Shown here: in pieces, positions 14,744 to 29,700 of the stretch
Position numbering within the stretch: the first letter of the stretch is position 1
How the letters are laid out: each line of letters starts with the position of its first letter
Origin: Ignavibacteria bacterium
GTDB taxonomy: Bacteria; Bacteroidota; Ignavibacteria; Ch128b
Assembly: GCA_013177855.1 (NCBI GenBank)
Contig: JABLYA010000004.1
Span: 1 to 54,813 of the forward strand
Direction of reading: 5' to 3'
DNA: 54,813 nt
Position numbers and translations under genes: made by a program
The notes under the pieces: model-generated
What the model was told of the DNA's origin: nothing
Database searches by the model: none
Seen by the model: the letters and a program-made list of their open reading frames with translations, nothing else

Positions 14744-17700
14744 CTATGATAAATCTCCGATTTATCCAATCCCAATAAGTCATATTGTTTTTCTAATTCT
14801 TCTTCCCTTCTTTTTTCTCTTCTAGCTCTTTCAACTTCTCCCCTTTCACTATATTTAACTCTTCCATATGCTCCCAATGTAAAGATATTAAACATAAAAT
14901 CAGTAAAATCTACTGAATAATCTCCATATAGAGGATATAAATACAAACCAGTAAGTTCTTTAGAAAGTAATCCCATAAATCTATAATCAGCAAATCTATT
15001 AATACTTGTTACATCTTTAAATGCACTATATAGAGTTAGAAATGTTTGTACAGCTCCTAAATTAATATAACTATCAAATGCTTCCTTAACACTCTTATTT
15101 TTCATACTATCATAAGCAAACAATGCTAATGAAGTAGTTAAAGACATACCTAAACCACTAAATAAAGACATAAATGATATTAAAGCATACTTATCCCTGT
15201 TCTTTTTTCTAATAGCATACTTAATAGCTTTATCATATTCTTCCTTAATAGTTTCTAACATATATTCACTATCATATACTTCTCTTAATCTTACATATTC
15301 TTTGTATCTTTTTTCTAATTCTTTATCATCCTCAGGTTCTATAATATTATATACTGCAAATTCTAACAATGTAAACATAGTCAATAGTATTGGGTTCATA
15401 AACCATCTTATACCAGGTATTACAGCACCAATCATAAACATTAGATAATTAAATAACAGTAAATTAGTAAATTCTGCTGTAGGATTGTATCTTTCTTCTC
15501 TCTTGAAGAAATCTTTTAATAGCCTTCCTAATCCATAAGCTTTTATTGCAGCTTTATTTTCTTTACTTAAAAGTATAAAGTTAATCATCCTGTTATAATT
15601 ATAATGTCTTAACGCATGTAAAAATGCTCCTCTTTCAGTTTGACTGGCTACTACTCTATGTAAACTATCATATAAAGCATGATCTAATACTACTCCTCTT
15701 AATGCAAATTTAAGTGCCATATCAAAATTCTTAGTTAAATTATAAGCTTGTAAAAATCTGACATTAAATGATAATTGTCTAATAGAACCTTCTACTTCAT
15801 TAATATATTCAAGCCTTTTGTTAATAAATGTATCTCTTAAATACTTATGATATATGTAATGTGCATAATCTTTATCTACGTTATAAACTAATGCAAAATT
15901 ACCTTGATCAGCTAACTGTTTAAATAAACCGTAAATTTCATCCATTCTTTCTTTTAATTCTGGATCACTTTCAATTTTCCTAAATGTCTCATTTAACTCA
16001 AGTGCTGTTAAATCTACTTTCATTCTCAAATAATCTCTTATCTGACTTATTTCTTCTCTCTTCTGGACATATTCAAATGTATATTTTCCTTCTCTTTCCA
16101 GTTCTGGTAAAGCAAATCTTTGTTCAAGTATCTTGGTAAATTCATTTAACTGTCTTAATGCCTCTGTATAACTATCAGCATGTCTATTTAATCTCCTGGC
16201 ATTTCTTAAAGCTTGATACTGTGTCTTCCATTTAGTTAAAATGTTTTTATTATCAATCATATAGTCAAATATTTTATTTGTATCTATTTGACCACTGTAT
16301 AAAACATCAAGTAAAATATTCTGAGATATTTGAGATACAGAACCTAATGTCTTAAAGTATTTTGCTCTTTTCTCATCTTCTTTAAGTAAACTTGCTATTT
16401 GACTTGCTATATACTTATTGTTTTCTCTAATAAAGAAGTAACCTACTCTGTCTTCTCCAAGTTTAAATTTGGTACCTATTTTCTGTACCATTCTAGATTT
16501 ATATACGTTTAAAAAACCTCTAAATAATACAGACATACCTTCACCAAGCACAACTCTTATTAAATGCCATATTCTACCATTTCCTGGAAGACCACTTTTA
16601 TCTTTATCAGTCACTACTTCCACCATACCTGTTACCATATTACCACCCAGTTGCATAGCCATAAGTGTATTTCTATTAACTGTAATAGTTTTTTCTTTAT
16701 TTAATGTCATATAAGATAATTCTATATCATCACCATTTATTTCTTCTACTCTCATTCTTCTAACTATAAATGCATAATCTCCACTTTCTACAAATCCATC
16801 TTCTGCTGATGGTTCGTAATAAACTATAACGTCACCTACTTCTAATTCATCTACACTCTTTATAGTTGTATTTAATCTACTTGTAACTTCTTCTGATTTT
16901 AAGAACTCTTTTACTTTATTTCTTACATATTCATTTTCATACAACTCTGCATGTTTAAAGTAATTGATAGTATAATATCCTTTAATACTATCTTCTACTG
17001 TTGCTGTTAAATCACTTAACAGCGTCATATAACTTAATCTTAAATCAGATTTCTTTATATCAGTTAAATACTGATCAAATTGAGTATATAACAGTCCTGA
17101 TACTACTTTTTTATCTTTTAACTGTCTTATTAATCTTCTCCTAATTGAATTCCATTCACTTAAAAATTCTTCTGTATATTCTCCGTTTTCATCTCTTATT
17201 CTACCAGTTCTTTCTGTTTTAACAAATAAAGCTACTGCATAACTATAAGACACTCTCTCGATATACTCTTGTCTATTAAATGCCTTAGGTATATAGAGAT
17301 TAGACTTCAATACTACTCTATGTTTGTTCTTAACTTCACTTCCATAAGCTAATGTTTCGATTAATTTATTTAGTCTACGTATTTCATTACGTATATAAAC
17401 TATTTCACCCTTTGTAAGTTTACCAGTCTTCTCTAATGCTGTATAATATGCTTTACTTCTTGATAACAACTTTCTAAATTGAGTTACTACCCCTTTTAAG
17501 ATAAATGCATTAGTTAAATCCTGTCTTAACTTTTCTTTATCTCCTTTATATTCTTTATCTATAAACTCTTTAAGTTCTTGTAATTTACTTGCATGTTTTT
17601 CTAAATAAAACCTTAATGCATCTTTACTATTTAATCTTGTGAATGCATCTCTAAATGAAGAATTAAATGCTTCTGTTAGACTATCCATTTCAATTTCTTG

Positions 17701-20700
17701 ACCAGTTATATAATTTACTCTCATTAACTGATTTTCAAATGCTTTTATAAAGCTCTCTAATATTCTAACTGGGTCTTCTACGTCCATTCTTATATAATTT
17801 ATTTCTTCACTTGTACCTACAATTCTAAATAACTTAATTTGTACACCTTTATCTGTTTTTTCTATATCAAAAGTTATATATGGAAACATACCAATAAAAT
17901 CTAATAACTTTTCAGTCCTCTTTTCTTGTAATTCATATTCAGTATCTTCTTTAATAGTTCTCTGTTTACCAGCAGATGGGAATACTACATTCAATGCTCT
18001 AAATATAGTTTCCTTAAAACTACCTATTTCATTATTAAAACTACTTAATTTATAGAAGAACACATCTGTTAATGAATATAAATCTGGTCTTAAATATTGA
18101 TCTCCTATATGAGCAGCAGAACTTATAGCCACATCCATCATATCAAATAAGAAATCTTGAGGTTCTTCAGAATATTTATCAGTTATTTTAAAACTCATCA
18201 TCAAATCTTTAGGAAGTGTAGTATAAATACTAAATAGTCTATTAGAAAATATTCTAGCTTTAAGTAAAAATGTTCTCATCCAGGGATGCTTTAACATCTT
18301 TTCGAATGCTGTTAACTTTCTATCTTTTTCAATATAAAAAGATGTATAAAATGCAAGTAACCTATCTCTGTTATAATCTTGAGTTTCTTTATCTTGAGAG
18401 TCCTTATATGTTAATAAAAGCGTTCTTGCCTGTGCTTCTACATTATTCACATAGTTTGCGTCTTCTACACTATATTTAGCAGCAACTTGTGAAGCTAATT
18501 GTCTTATATCATTCAAAAATTCTTCTTCATTGAAATCTCCTTCTTCAAATGATTTTCTAAGAGCTTTTGGTTTATCATAGTATAAATCTCCTTCAGCTCT
18601 ATATTGATATGGGAAACTCTTTTTACCTTCATCTATACTCTTAACATTACTAACATTAACATATTCTGCATGTAATGGAGAAATTAACTTCACATCCATT
18701 TCTTGACTTTCAATATAATTGTTAATAGCAGTTGTAAAGATATTAGATAGTATTAATGCTCTTTCAAATACTCCACCTGTAATAATTGATAATCCTATCT
18801 CATTAATTTTATTACGTGGTGGTTCTATTCTAAGTGTTCTTACATCTCCTCCTTTAGATATCTGATAACTATATACTACTTTTACACTACTGTCAGGTAC
18901 AGGAGATATTAAAGCGGGTATCGATAAAACGGTATTTAAAAATACTTCTCTTGCTTCTTTATCCAGTTTTTTAATAAATGCATCATTCTTTACTAAAAAG
19001 TCTTCTATATATCTACTAGCCAAAAATACCTTCTTTTCTTCTGTTAGTTCTTTAGAACTTAAAGGTACGTAAATTTTTAAGTTTCCTAAGTTACTATTTA
19101 CTCTATCGAATTCATTAAAGAATTTATTAGCATCTGCCTGCCCCTGTTCTTTATCAATAGCAATCAAAGCGTCAGCATTATACTCATTCATATTTCTAAA
19201 TAAATTACCATTCTCTATTGTTCTAAGTATAGTTTTGTTCTGTCTATAACCAGTGAAATTGCTATAATCCGTTATAATTTTCTCTGCTATTAAATTATCT
19301 ATTAAACTAGATTTGTCTCTATCTGGTGCTTCACTGTTAAGTAAAATATTCTGTACAAGACTAGAAATTTTAGAAGTACCATCTTTTAATGTTTTATTAA
19401 AGTTAACAGCAGGTAGTAAATAGATTTTATTATCTCTAACATCTATTACTAACATATCTCCATTAGATGCTATTAACGAAAAATATTGTGAAAATGAAGT
19501 TCTAGTACCAGTAACTACACTCTGGGTACCTAAATTCTTTACAATATCTTCTACACTAATATTGTCTTCAAAGAATTTTTCTAATAAGTATTGACCTATT
19601 ATCTCAAAATCATGTAATCTATATTGATGTAATTGGTTTTTATTACCAAGATATAATAACTGTAGTGAGTTAATAAGCTCTACAATTCTTCTTACCATTT
19701 CCCCTTTTATTTTATTACTCTCTATCTTAGGAGATAAAGATAGTAAAAAGCTTAAATATGCTTCTGGATATTGTAATAGTTTAGCTAAACGATTATCAAA
19801 TCTACCTTCAATATCTAATACATCACTAATATTATAAGTTTGAGTAGATCCAGGTACTCTATAAAACCATGCTTCTGCAGGAGGTAAATAACTCAGTTTC
19901 CTACCATATCTTTTAGCTACTTCTAATACCTTAAATGCTTCATTATATACATCTGCTATAGCTTGACCTATGGTTCTTACTTTATTGCCTATTTCTAATT
20001 GTATTTTACTATTTAGTCCCATTGCTAATAACTTAATAAGATTTTTAGCATCATTTAATGGAGTAGATTTAGTCTTAGCCCATTCTTCTACTGCATTATA
20101 AAATGGTATCAAATAAGGTAATTTCTTCTTTGTATCTTCTTTAATTCTATCATATTCAGTTACAGTTCCACCACCTTTGTTTATTGACACTTTTACTTCA
20201 CCCAGTCCATACAGTTTTAACAGCTTTGTTAAAATATTAAATATAGCCCTATTAGCCAGTAATTGACCATATATTCTAACTATATCAGACAACTGTAATC
20301 TATCTAGTTCTATTTTGTCTATTGCCATTTCTAAATGCTCTCTTAACAGATTTGTTAACTTTTCTTTCATATTTGCTTCATCAGGCAACGTCTCTAAAAT
20401 ATTTTGCATCATTGTAAATAACTGTCCCTGTCTATTGGATATATGTAGAATAGGTAACTGTTTGACTAGTTTTTCATAATCTGCTGGAGAGAAATAAATC
20501 ATGTTAGTTATAGATATATCTTTTTTACTTCCATCAGAAAGTTTAAGAGTAATTAAATAGTTATTAAAATCTATAAATATTTCTTTTATTTCTCCTTTGT
20601 TCATACCAAGTATTTGCTCTAAGTTTCTTTTAAGAAATTCATTGGTATCTTTACTTCTAAGCTTACTTTTCATCTCTTTAAGTAATAGTTTAGCTAATTT

Positions 20701-23700
20701 ATGCATTATAGTAAGTTTATAAAGATCTCTACTACCTGATATATTGTTTAATCTTGGTATATTAAATGCAGTAGGTGTATTTATGGTAATTCTATTAAAG
20801 TCTCTATAATTAAGCGAATCTGAAGGTTCATGACCAGGAGTATTTTCAATTTCAGCATCTCCTTCTCCTAATTTTCTATTTTTCAATTTTCTAAACAATA
20901 TTGCTGCTTCAGATAAATAAAAGAACTTATTATCATTTTTAGGGAAGTCCACATTATCGTTGGTTGCTATTAACAGCATAAGTAATTTTCTATTCCAGTC
21001 TTCTAATATAAGATCATCTTGATTTACTACTGTTCTATACATAAATATTTCTCTTAGCCTAATAATAATACCAATATTCTTTTCATACATTGCTGATACT
21101 TTTATAGCTTCAAAATCTAGTGGATGGAAATAAGCACTTTCTTTTTCTGAAGACATAAGTAAGAAAGGATTAGCTCCTAAATACACTTGCATCCATCTTA
21201 ATCTATTATGTTGACTAGATATCAAGTCCATTTTCTCATAGAATTCTTCTGTTCTTTTAAGATTACTAAACTCTTTTTGAATATTTCTTTTAACTTCTTT
21301 TATTTTCTCTATATATGGTGTAGCTCTTTGTTCTATTTCTCTAAATAGTATCCCTTTGTACGTACTAGATAGCTCTTTTAAAAACTCAATATTTTCTGAG
21401 TGATTAGATATAGCTTCTATAAAACCTTCGAAAGTATTAGAAGGTATATTTACTTTATCTTTAACAGCGTTATATACTGCTTTTAACTGTTCAATAACAT
21501 ATTCATATTGCATTTTTAAAGAAGGATCATTAGAATCTGCGTATGTAAGTTTTGTTGCAATAGCTTGATAATTACTTTCTACTATCCATCTTTCTACATA
21601 TCTTTTACCACCTTCAAACATTTCGCCTTTAATTCTATTGTATATATATTCTCTTTCATATTCACTTGGTTCTAAAAAATTTTCATCTTGAGATACTCTT
21701 GTAAAATCTTCATACATAATATCGTATAAATTATCTACAAATCTTTTTACCTGTTGTTCTAATATCATTGATACATTAGCCCACCTAGCCTTTTCTTTGG
21801 GATTATCAAATGCTTTATAAATAGTATAAATAACGTCTATATCATAATCTCTACCAGCAAGTCCTTGAGCATATTCAGAGTTCATTATCACGCTCTGCAA
21901 TGGTACAATACCTTCAGGTAAAAATGCTAATACTCTAGAACCAGTCATAGAAGCTTGACTATCAGAAGGAATAATATATTGAATTACTCTTTCATTAGGA
22001 ATAAATTCAAATTCTTTACCTTTGTTTTTAGGATTATAATAATCACTCATTGCATCTATAGAATAAACGGTATATCCATAACCTAAACTATAATCACTAG
22101 CAAAATAATATTGCCATATTTGATGTTGATTTAATTTACTTTCTCTTAGTTTATTAATTAATTCATCATATACTTTTAACAGCTCATTGTTTAATTCTCT
22201 GTAATAATCCACTGTGTTTTTAGTCTCTTTGCTACCATCTCTTTTAGTTATTTCTAATACTTCAGCAGTATTGTTTCTAAGAAGTGCTAGTGCAGTAGCT
22301 ACATCCAATGTTAATTTTCTCATTTTCTCATATAAATCTTTATTTTCTTCTAAGAAATTATATAAATCTGGAGCTTCTTCTTTTAATCTAGGACTTCTAC
22401 CTAAAAGTCTAATAGTAGCTACTTTAATAGCATCTGTTACATAAGGAGTTGTAATAGGAGTTAATACAGACACAAATCCTTTCTGTCCAGCTTTTCTAGC
22501 AGTCCTAAACTTAGAGTTTAAATAATGAGCAAGTAAACCAAATATTGGATATAAATGGTTCATGTAAATTAGCTGATCTTTGATTTTTTGAATAGTAAGT
22601 AGTTTAGTTTCTAAACTATTACCTTTAATTATTTCTGCTAGTTCACCATATGTAGAAACTTCTGGATCAATATTATTAGCTATTGTATCTAGTAATGGTA
22701 CTAATATATCATGACCATATTCTTCTTTATCTTCATATGTGCTGTTAAGAAAGTTAAATAACTCTATTAATCTTGCTTTATTACTGTTATCTCCAGTAAT
22801 AAATCTTTCAGTAAACTCTTTTATAGGTTCTTCATATAAAGAACTCATATAATCTTGAAGTATTTTAACAGCATCTACACCAGAGACTTTCTTAATCTTA
22901 AATGTTTCTTCATCTATTATCGAATATTCCATTTCTTCTGAATAAGATGGATTAAGATTTATTAATATACCAGTGGTATTAAGTAATTGAGATAAACCTT
23001 TTACTTCTTTTACTGTAGAAGCTCCTTCTTTATTTCTATGTATATCTCTCAGTTTAATTAAATATGTCTTTATAGAACTTGAGTTTAATGCATTTTCTAT
23101 ACTATCATAATAATGCAACTCTTTTAACTTATGTTTTTCAGCTTCATCAGATATTACCAGTCCTATACCTTTCTCTTCTAATGCTTGGTTTATTGGATCA
23201 TTCTTAGCAAAGTAATACATAGCATGTTTTAGATATAATCCATCTTCTCTATTATAAACATAATTTTTCAACGCTCCTCTTAATACTCCTCCCTGTATTT
23301 TTCTAATGAAGTTAATTGTTCTAAAAGTACCCATTGTAGCACCGTCTAAAGTAGATATACCTACTTTATTAACTCTTTCTCCCTTTTTAGTTCTTATGAA
23401 TATAGCTCTTATATATATCTCACCATCTTCACCTATGAAATATGGTTGATTTACATCTGTTGTTGCTGTTAATTCTTCTTGTTCAAATAATGGATCAGCT
23501 AATGATACTAATTTCTCATTAATAGACAAATACTCTTTATTCATCATTTCTGGACTATATAAGCCTCCTATTTTAGCAGAAGTCATAATATGTCTTTTAT
23601 AAAGCTCTATAATGTTAATAGCAGTATCATTACGAAGTAGTCTTGTACTAGACTTAGATATATCATCTAATGATTTATATTTAGCTCCTAATTTCAAATC

Positions 23701-26700
23701 TTCTAACAAAGTTCTAAATGCTATAGATACCATTAAAGATAATTCACCAGAAGTTAATTCTCCTTCTTTAGTTAATTCTTCTTTTAATGTTTGATTATAT
23801 ATTTGATTAGCTAAAAATCTTAATGAATTAGTACTACTTAAATAATGTTTAGAAATATAATCCAATAAAGTACCCACAGTAATAGTTTGAACATTAGGAA
23901 ACGAAAATGCTACAATGGTATAATTAATATCTTTATAGTCTAAGACTGCTGTTAAAATTGTTTTAGCACTTTTACTTATATCTGATTTAGCTATAAGAAC
24001 TCTTAACTGTTGTTTAATCTCCTGTAGATTACTGTCATTTTCAATAACTTGTGTACCCATTTTCTCTTTTAATTGCCCTACTACATTCTTAACTTCTTCT
24101 AATACTTTATCAGTATCTAAAGATATAATATTCTCAAGTATATTTATATATTGGTTTATTCTCTTTTCTAGTTTATCAATGATTTCTGGACTAATATTTA
24201 ACGTATATAGATATGCTCTATAAACTTTTAACATTTTAACAGCAAACTTTAGTAGAGATACTTTATCATTAAATCTAAGTAAAGGAACTGTATTCTTGTC
24301 AGCAAAATGTCCAAAATATACTGTATTAGCACCATTAAATAACTGTCTTACCATTACATTTATTTTATCTACTATTTCATTTAGAAATACTGGCTGAACT
24401 ACTTCTTTTTTAGCAGGAGTATAACCTTCTTCTATATCTGATGTAACCTCTTCTAAAAGTGCTTCTAGCTCTTCTTCTTCTGTTGTACGTTTAAATCCAG
24501 GCTTTACTATTTCACTTAACTGCAATACTTCAAAATCATTTGCTGTTAAACCAGTTAAACTCAATATTTCGGGTAAAAAGTCTAAAAACTGTATATATTC
24601 TCTTACAGTATTTATTCTAGCCTGTTTAGAATTTGTACTACCAGCACCTTTAATTTGTAAACTAAATATATTATTTGAAGGATCATATCTAATATCAGCT
24701 AATTTATAATCATAAAAACTACCAAGTTTTAAGAACAATTCTGCAATTTTACCCCTTGCAAGTAATTTTAATGTAGAAGCAAATGAATAATCATAATGTA
24801 TAGCTTTTTTAATGTATTTTATTAATGCTCTATGTCTTTGATTAGTTAAATATTCAAATAATATTGTAAATGTTACTTTTCCAAGTCTTATATAATCCAT
24901 TAATTTTACACTTTTCTTAACATCTCTATAAGATTTATCTATCTCCATTAAAATTTCTATTAATTTCATTATACTATTAGGAGTAATACCAGATATATAT
25001 CCTTCATCTTTTAATCTTAGTTCTTCACTTTCCTCTTCTAAACTCTCTTCCATAGGAAAATTAAATAATTCCTCTTTTTGTATTAATAACGAAACTATAT
25101 TCTCAAATTGTTTTAATTTATCTTCTGTTTCATCTAATTGCTGTTTAAGTGCATTTAAAAATGAACCATCTTCTATTTTCTTTAAGTATTCTTCTGCTTT
25201 ATTAGTTTTAATGGTATTTATTAAGTTTTTAAATATATCATCAGATAACATAGCTTGTTCTATTTCTTCTATACTTGCTCCACGTTCTATTAACTCTTTT
25301 ACCGAATTATATGTTGGCACAAAGATACCTACATCCATATCTTCTATTTGTGTAGCATCAACATCACCACTTTTTTTACTTGTACTGTTTCCTGTTTCAA
25401 CATTACCATTTCCTATTTCTCTTTTATTTAACTCTTCTTGTGTTGTAGGATTAGATATCTTTTGTTCTTCTTTGTCTATTTCTGCTGTTACTGTTTTTAT
25501 GGTACCCTTAGATATCTGTCTAATATTACTTTGTTTAATTCCTAACAATTCATCTAATGTTTGTTTTGCTAATAATTCATAAACTACAAAATCTGCTTCT
25601 ATTGATATTAATATTGTATTTAACTGTTTAAGTAAGTTATTATCTACTTTTACTTTAAGAAGTTTTTCTAGATTTCTTATCACTTCATACATTAACTTTG
25701 AAATAATCATTCTAAATTGTCTAAATAGATTATTTTTCACAGTTTTAGATAGATTAGTTTCTATATTATTTAATGGATTAAGTACATACATTAACTGCAC
25801 AAGTAATTCATCTGTTTGAGTGTAAATAGAAGTTAATATTTCATCCCAACTTTCATTTACTCTATTATTTTCCCATTTAAATACCGCTTCTAAAAATCTA
25901 CTTTCCTGTATATCTTGTATTAGTTGTACTAATACTCCTTTAACTTCTTTTTTAACAGCATCTCCAAATAGATAACCTTTACTAATCAATATTTCAAGTG
26001 CATCTTTAGGACTATTGTTTTTAATTATCTCATATACTTCTGTAAGTCTGTCAGTTACTTTCATTAAATCTTTTGTATAAGTTAAACTAGTATTTTTCAA
26101 TATATTACTTGAAGTAAGTAAAGCATGTCCTAATTCATGTCTTAATATTCTATGTAATTTACTTAGTATATATCTATCTGGAATACTTCCTGATGCATAT
26201 TTCTCATTTACTACAACAGAATTATCACTAGCTCTATAATAAGCTACTTCATCTATTTTCTCATATTTTACTACTACTCCTAGTTTATTAAACAGTTCTA
26301 GTAAATTAAAGAAGTTATAGTAATCAGATAAATTTCTGTCTATTTCATTCTCGTTTTCAGGATAAAGTTCTGGATCTTCATCATTTTTTTGTTCTATGGT
26401 TTTATCAGAAGTTCCATAATCTTCTTCTGTATTTAAAAACAAGTCAACGTCAATTTCATTTTTTTCTTCTTTGTTTTCTTCCTCTCCTTCTTCTTTTTTT
26501 TCTGTTGATATTTCTTCTATTAATGTCTCTGCTTGTGCTGTTAAATCTTTATCTTGTTTTTCATTTGGTGTTTCTGTTTCTTGTTTTTCTTTTTCTCCTT
26601 TATATTTTGCTATATACACTAAAACATCAGCATAAGTAACCTTTTTCCTATCAACAATTTCATCCATAATAAGACGCATCAATCTTGACAGCGAGGTGCC

Positions 26701-29700
26701 TATATTTTCTAAATCACCATCATAGATACTACTAGCAAATGATTTTATTTCATCTAACAAAAACGCAAGCTCATATAACTGTTCGTCTTCTAATTTACTT
26801 AAAAAGTTTTCTCGTATATATTCTTTATTTTTAGCACCATAATTAGAAGTAAAAACATGTAAATAATGTTCATAAGGTGCTGTTAAGATATTATTTAATT
26901 GATATGTACCCCCATCTTGTATTTCTAATTCTTTTACTCCTTCTTTGTTTACTCCTGTACCTTTCTTACTATCAATATATGTATAATAAATTTTACCATT
27001 TTTATCTCGGTATCCTTCTTCTATAAGAACAGCATTAAATACTACTGTTCTAGCTGTAGGAGAAATATGAGTTGCTTTTTCGAAAGTTATATTTTTAAGT
27101 CTTTCATATATTAATCCACTAGCAGCTTTAGATACATATCCAGGGCGAAATCTATCCAATATTAAAAGCTCATATAGAAAAGCTTTTTCAGGATCAAATA
27201 CTAACTTTAATACTCCATTTTCTTCCTTTAATTCAGCAGTTGCTATTAACGAGTATTGCTTTGTATTTTTAACTTCAAAAGTAACATTTACTTCTTTGTC
27301 TCCTATTTTATAAGTTCTTTGTATTTTAACAGCACCTTTTTTATTGGCTTCCACTTTCAAGATTTCTTTAAATGTACTACCATCTTCATCAGAAACCTCT
27401 TTAGAATATTTATTTAATGTCACTGTTTTTAATGTCTTAGATTTTTCAGGATCTTTTAATAAAAGTTCAAGTCTAGCTCTTGCATATTTTTCAAAATCAG
27501 CATACGGTAATAGCATTGATAAAAATGACCTATACGCTTCTTCGTTGTTTTTAAATATTTCTAACTCCTCTAACCATTTACTACCCTCTATTAATATTTT
27601 TGCAGCTTCTCTCTGTAATTCTATACGTTGAATAAGTCTTTTATTAGTTTCTGAGGGAGGTTCATTTTCTATAAATCTACTAAGTTCATAATAATACTCT
27701 TTTATTCTTTTATTTATTTCTTCTTCTCTATCAAAATCATAAGTACCCGTAGAACCAAATGTTTCATTTAGTACTCCTAGCAAATAATTTTCTAATTTGC
27801 CAATTTTAGGTGCTTCTTCTTCTTTTATATTTTCTTGTTCTTTTACATTTTCTTTTTCTTGAACAGAAGCTGTTGGTATTGTACCTGTATTAATACCATT
27901 AACAGCATCTTTGACAACCTTTTCAATTTTGTTTCTTTCATTCTGAGTATTGTCCTGAGTATTGTCTCCTTCTTTCTTACCTTCATTTTCGTCTTTATTT
28001 TTTTTCTCTGCTTTAACCTTTTCCTGTTTTGCTTTCTCTACTTTTACTTTTTTAATTATTCCACTTATTTTATTTCTTACTTCTACACGTTTAGCTATAA
28101 AATCATAATCTTTAACATTTGTTGGATCCAATTTACCAATTACAATATCATCTATAACTGTAAATAATTCAGCTATATTTGTTAAAGTTTCTAATATAGC
28201 TTGTTCTTTAATTCCCATTTCACTCATTATTTTAGCAGCATTCTCTAATGCTGTATACACAGAAGGCATTCTACTTTCATTAAGCCCCTGTACAAGTCTA
28301 ATCATAAAAAGATCAGATAGTATTGTAAGTAAAGAATAATCGTCTACAGAAGCTAGAAAAGGTAATTTCATTCTAATAACATTTTTGAAAAACTGATCAA
28401 GTCTATCGTAATTAAAACCTTCTATTAATACAGAAGTTTTCTTTCCAGTTTGATCCTTAGATAATGCTACTGTAAAGTCTCCAAAGAATTTCTTTAATAA
28501 TTCAACAACTTTATTAAACTCTTCTTTATTACCTTTGAAAAATATATTGTATATTAATACAGCTGAAATTTGTCTTTCTAATCCGTATTCAAGAGGAGTT
28601 ATAAGTCTACCTTTAGGAGTTTTATCTTTACCTTCATAAGCATCACGAAATATTTTGTACTGTTGAACTTCCTTATGATTAATTCTAAAAGTCCATATGA
28701 TAAGTCTCGAAAGCGTATCTGCAGCTGTTTTTAATACATTAGCATCATCGGTTTCAGATACTGTTTTAACTGCATCTAAAAAAGCTTCTTCATCTACACT
28801 TAAAGTATTAGGATTTTTATCATGTAAAGTATCTAAAAACCTTAAGACATATTCTAAGAGAGGTGTAGTATATTCTGCACTTTTATCTTCATACTGTTTT
28901 AATTTGTCATTTACCTTTTTTATAATCTCCTGATTTCCTTCAGTAACTCCTATATTATTCCCATCCGTAACTATTTCATCTACTAATTTATTGATTTCTA
29001 TTACAGCTTCGGTACGTTTTTTATTTGTTTCTTCTAATTTCTTTTTCCTTTCTGTTTCTGCTTCTATTTCTTCTTTAGATTTCTCTTTTGGAGGTACTTG
29101 TTCTTTTTCAGGTTTTACTTCTACAGTTCCTTTTTTAGGTTTACTAGCTTCATATTTACCACTAATAAAGTCTCTTACTTTTTTATTAAGACTAGCTACG
29201 CTTTCTATTAAACTCACCACATAAGCATCATTTAAATCTCCTATTTTAAAGAACATAGTAAAGTTCTTAAACATACTTTTACCTATTTCTTCTATTTTCT
29301 TTATTGCGTCTTTATCTTCATTAGCCATTATTTTCTTTATTCTTTCTTTAATAGCTTTCTTTACATCTTCATCTATTTTACCATAGTTTTCAAAATACTC
29401 TAGAAGAAAATCAGCTAACGCATCATTAGCCTCTTCTCTCATTTTTTCATACTTGTTATTTATATTTCTTCTAAAATCCAATAACCTGTTCTTTTCTTTT
29501 TCTACTCTTTCTTTTACTTCTTTTTTTACTTCTATTCCTTGAAGTTTTTTCTCCAACCGTGCTATTAACCCTTCTACCTGTTCTACAATTTCTAAATCTT
29601 TTTCCATCATACTGTCTATATAATCCAACTTAGCTCCCTGTACAACTTTCTCTAATCCTAATTTGGCTTCCAAATCATCAGTAGTTAAAGTGTTGTACAA

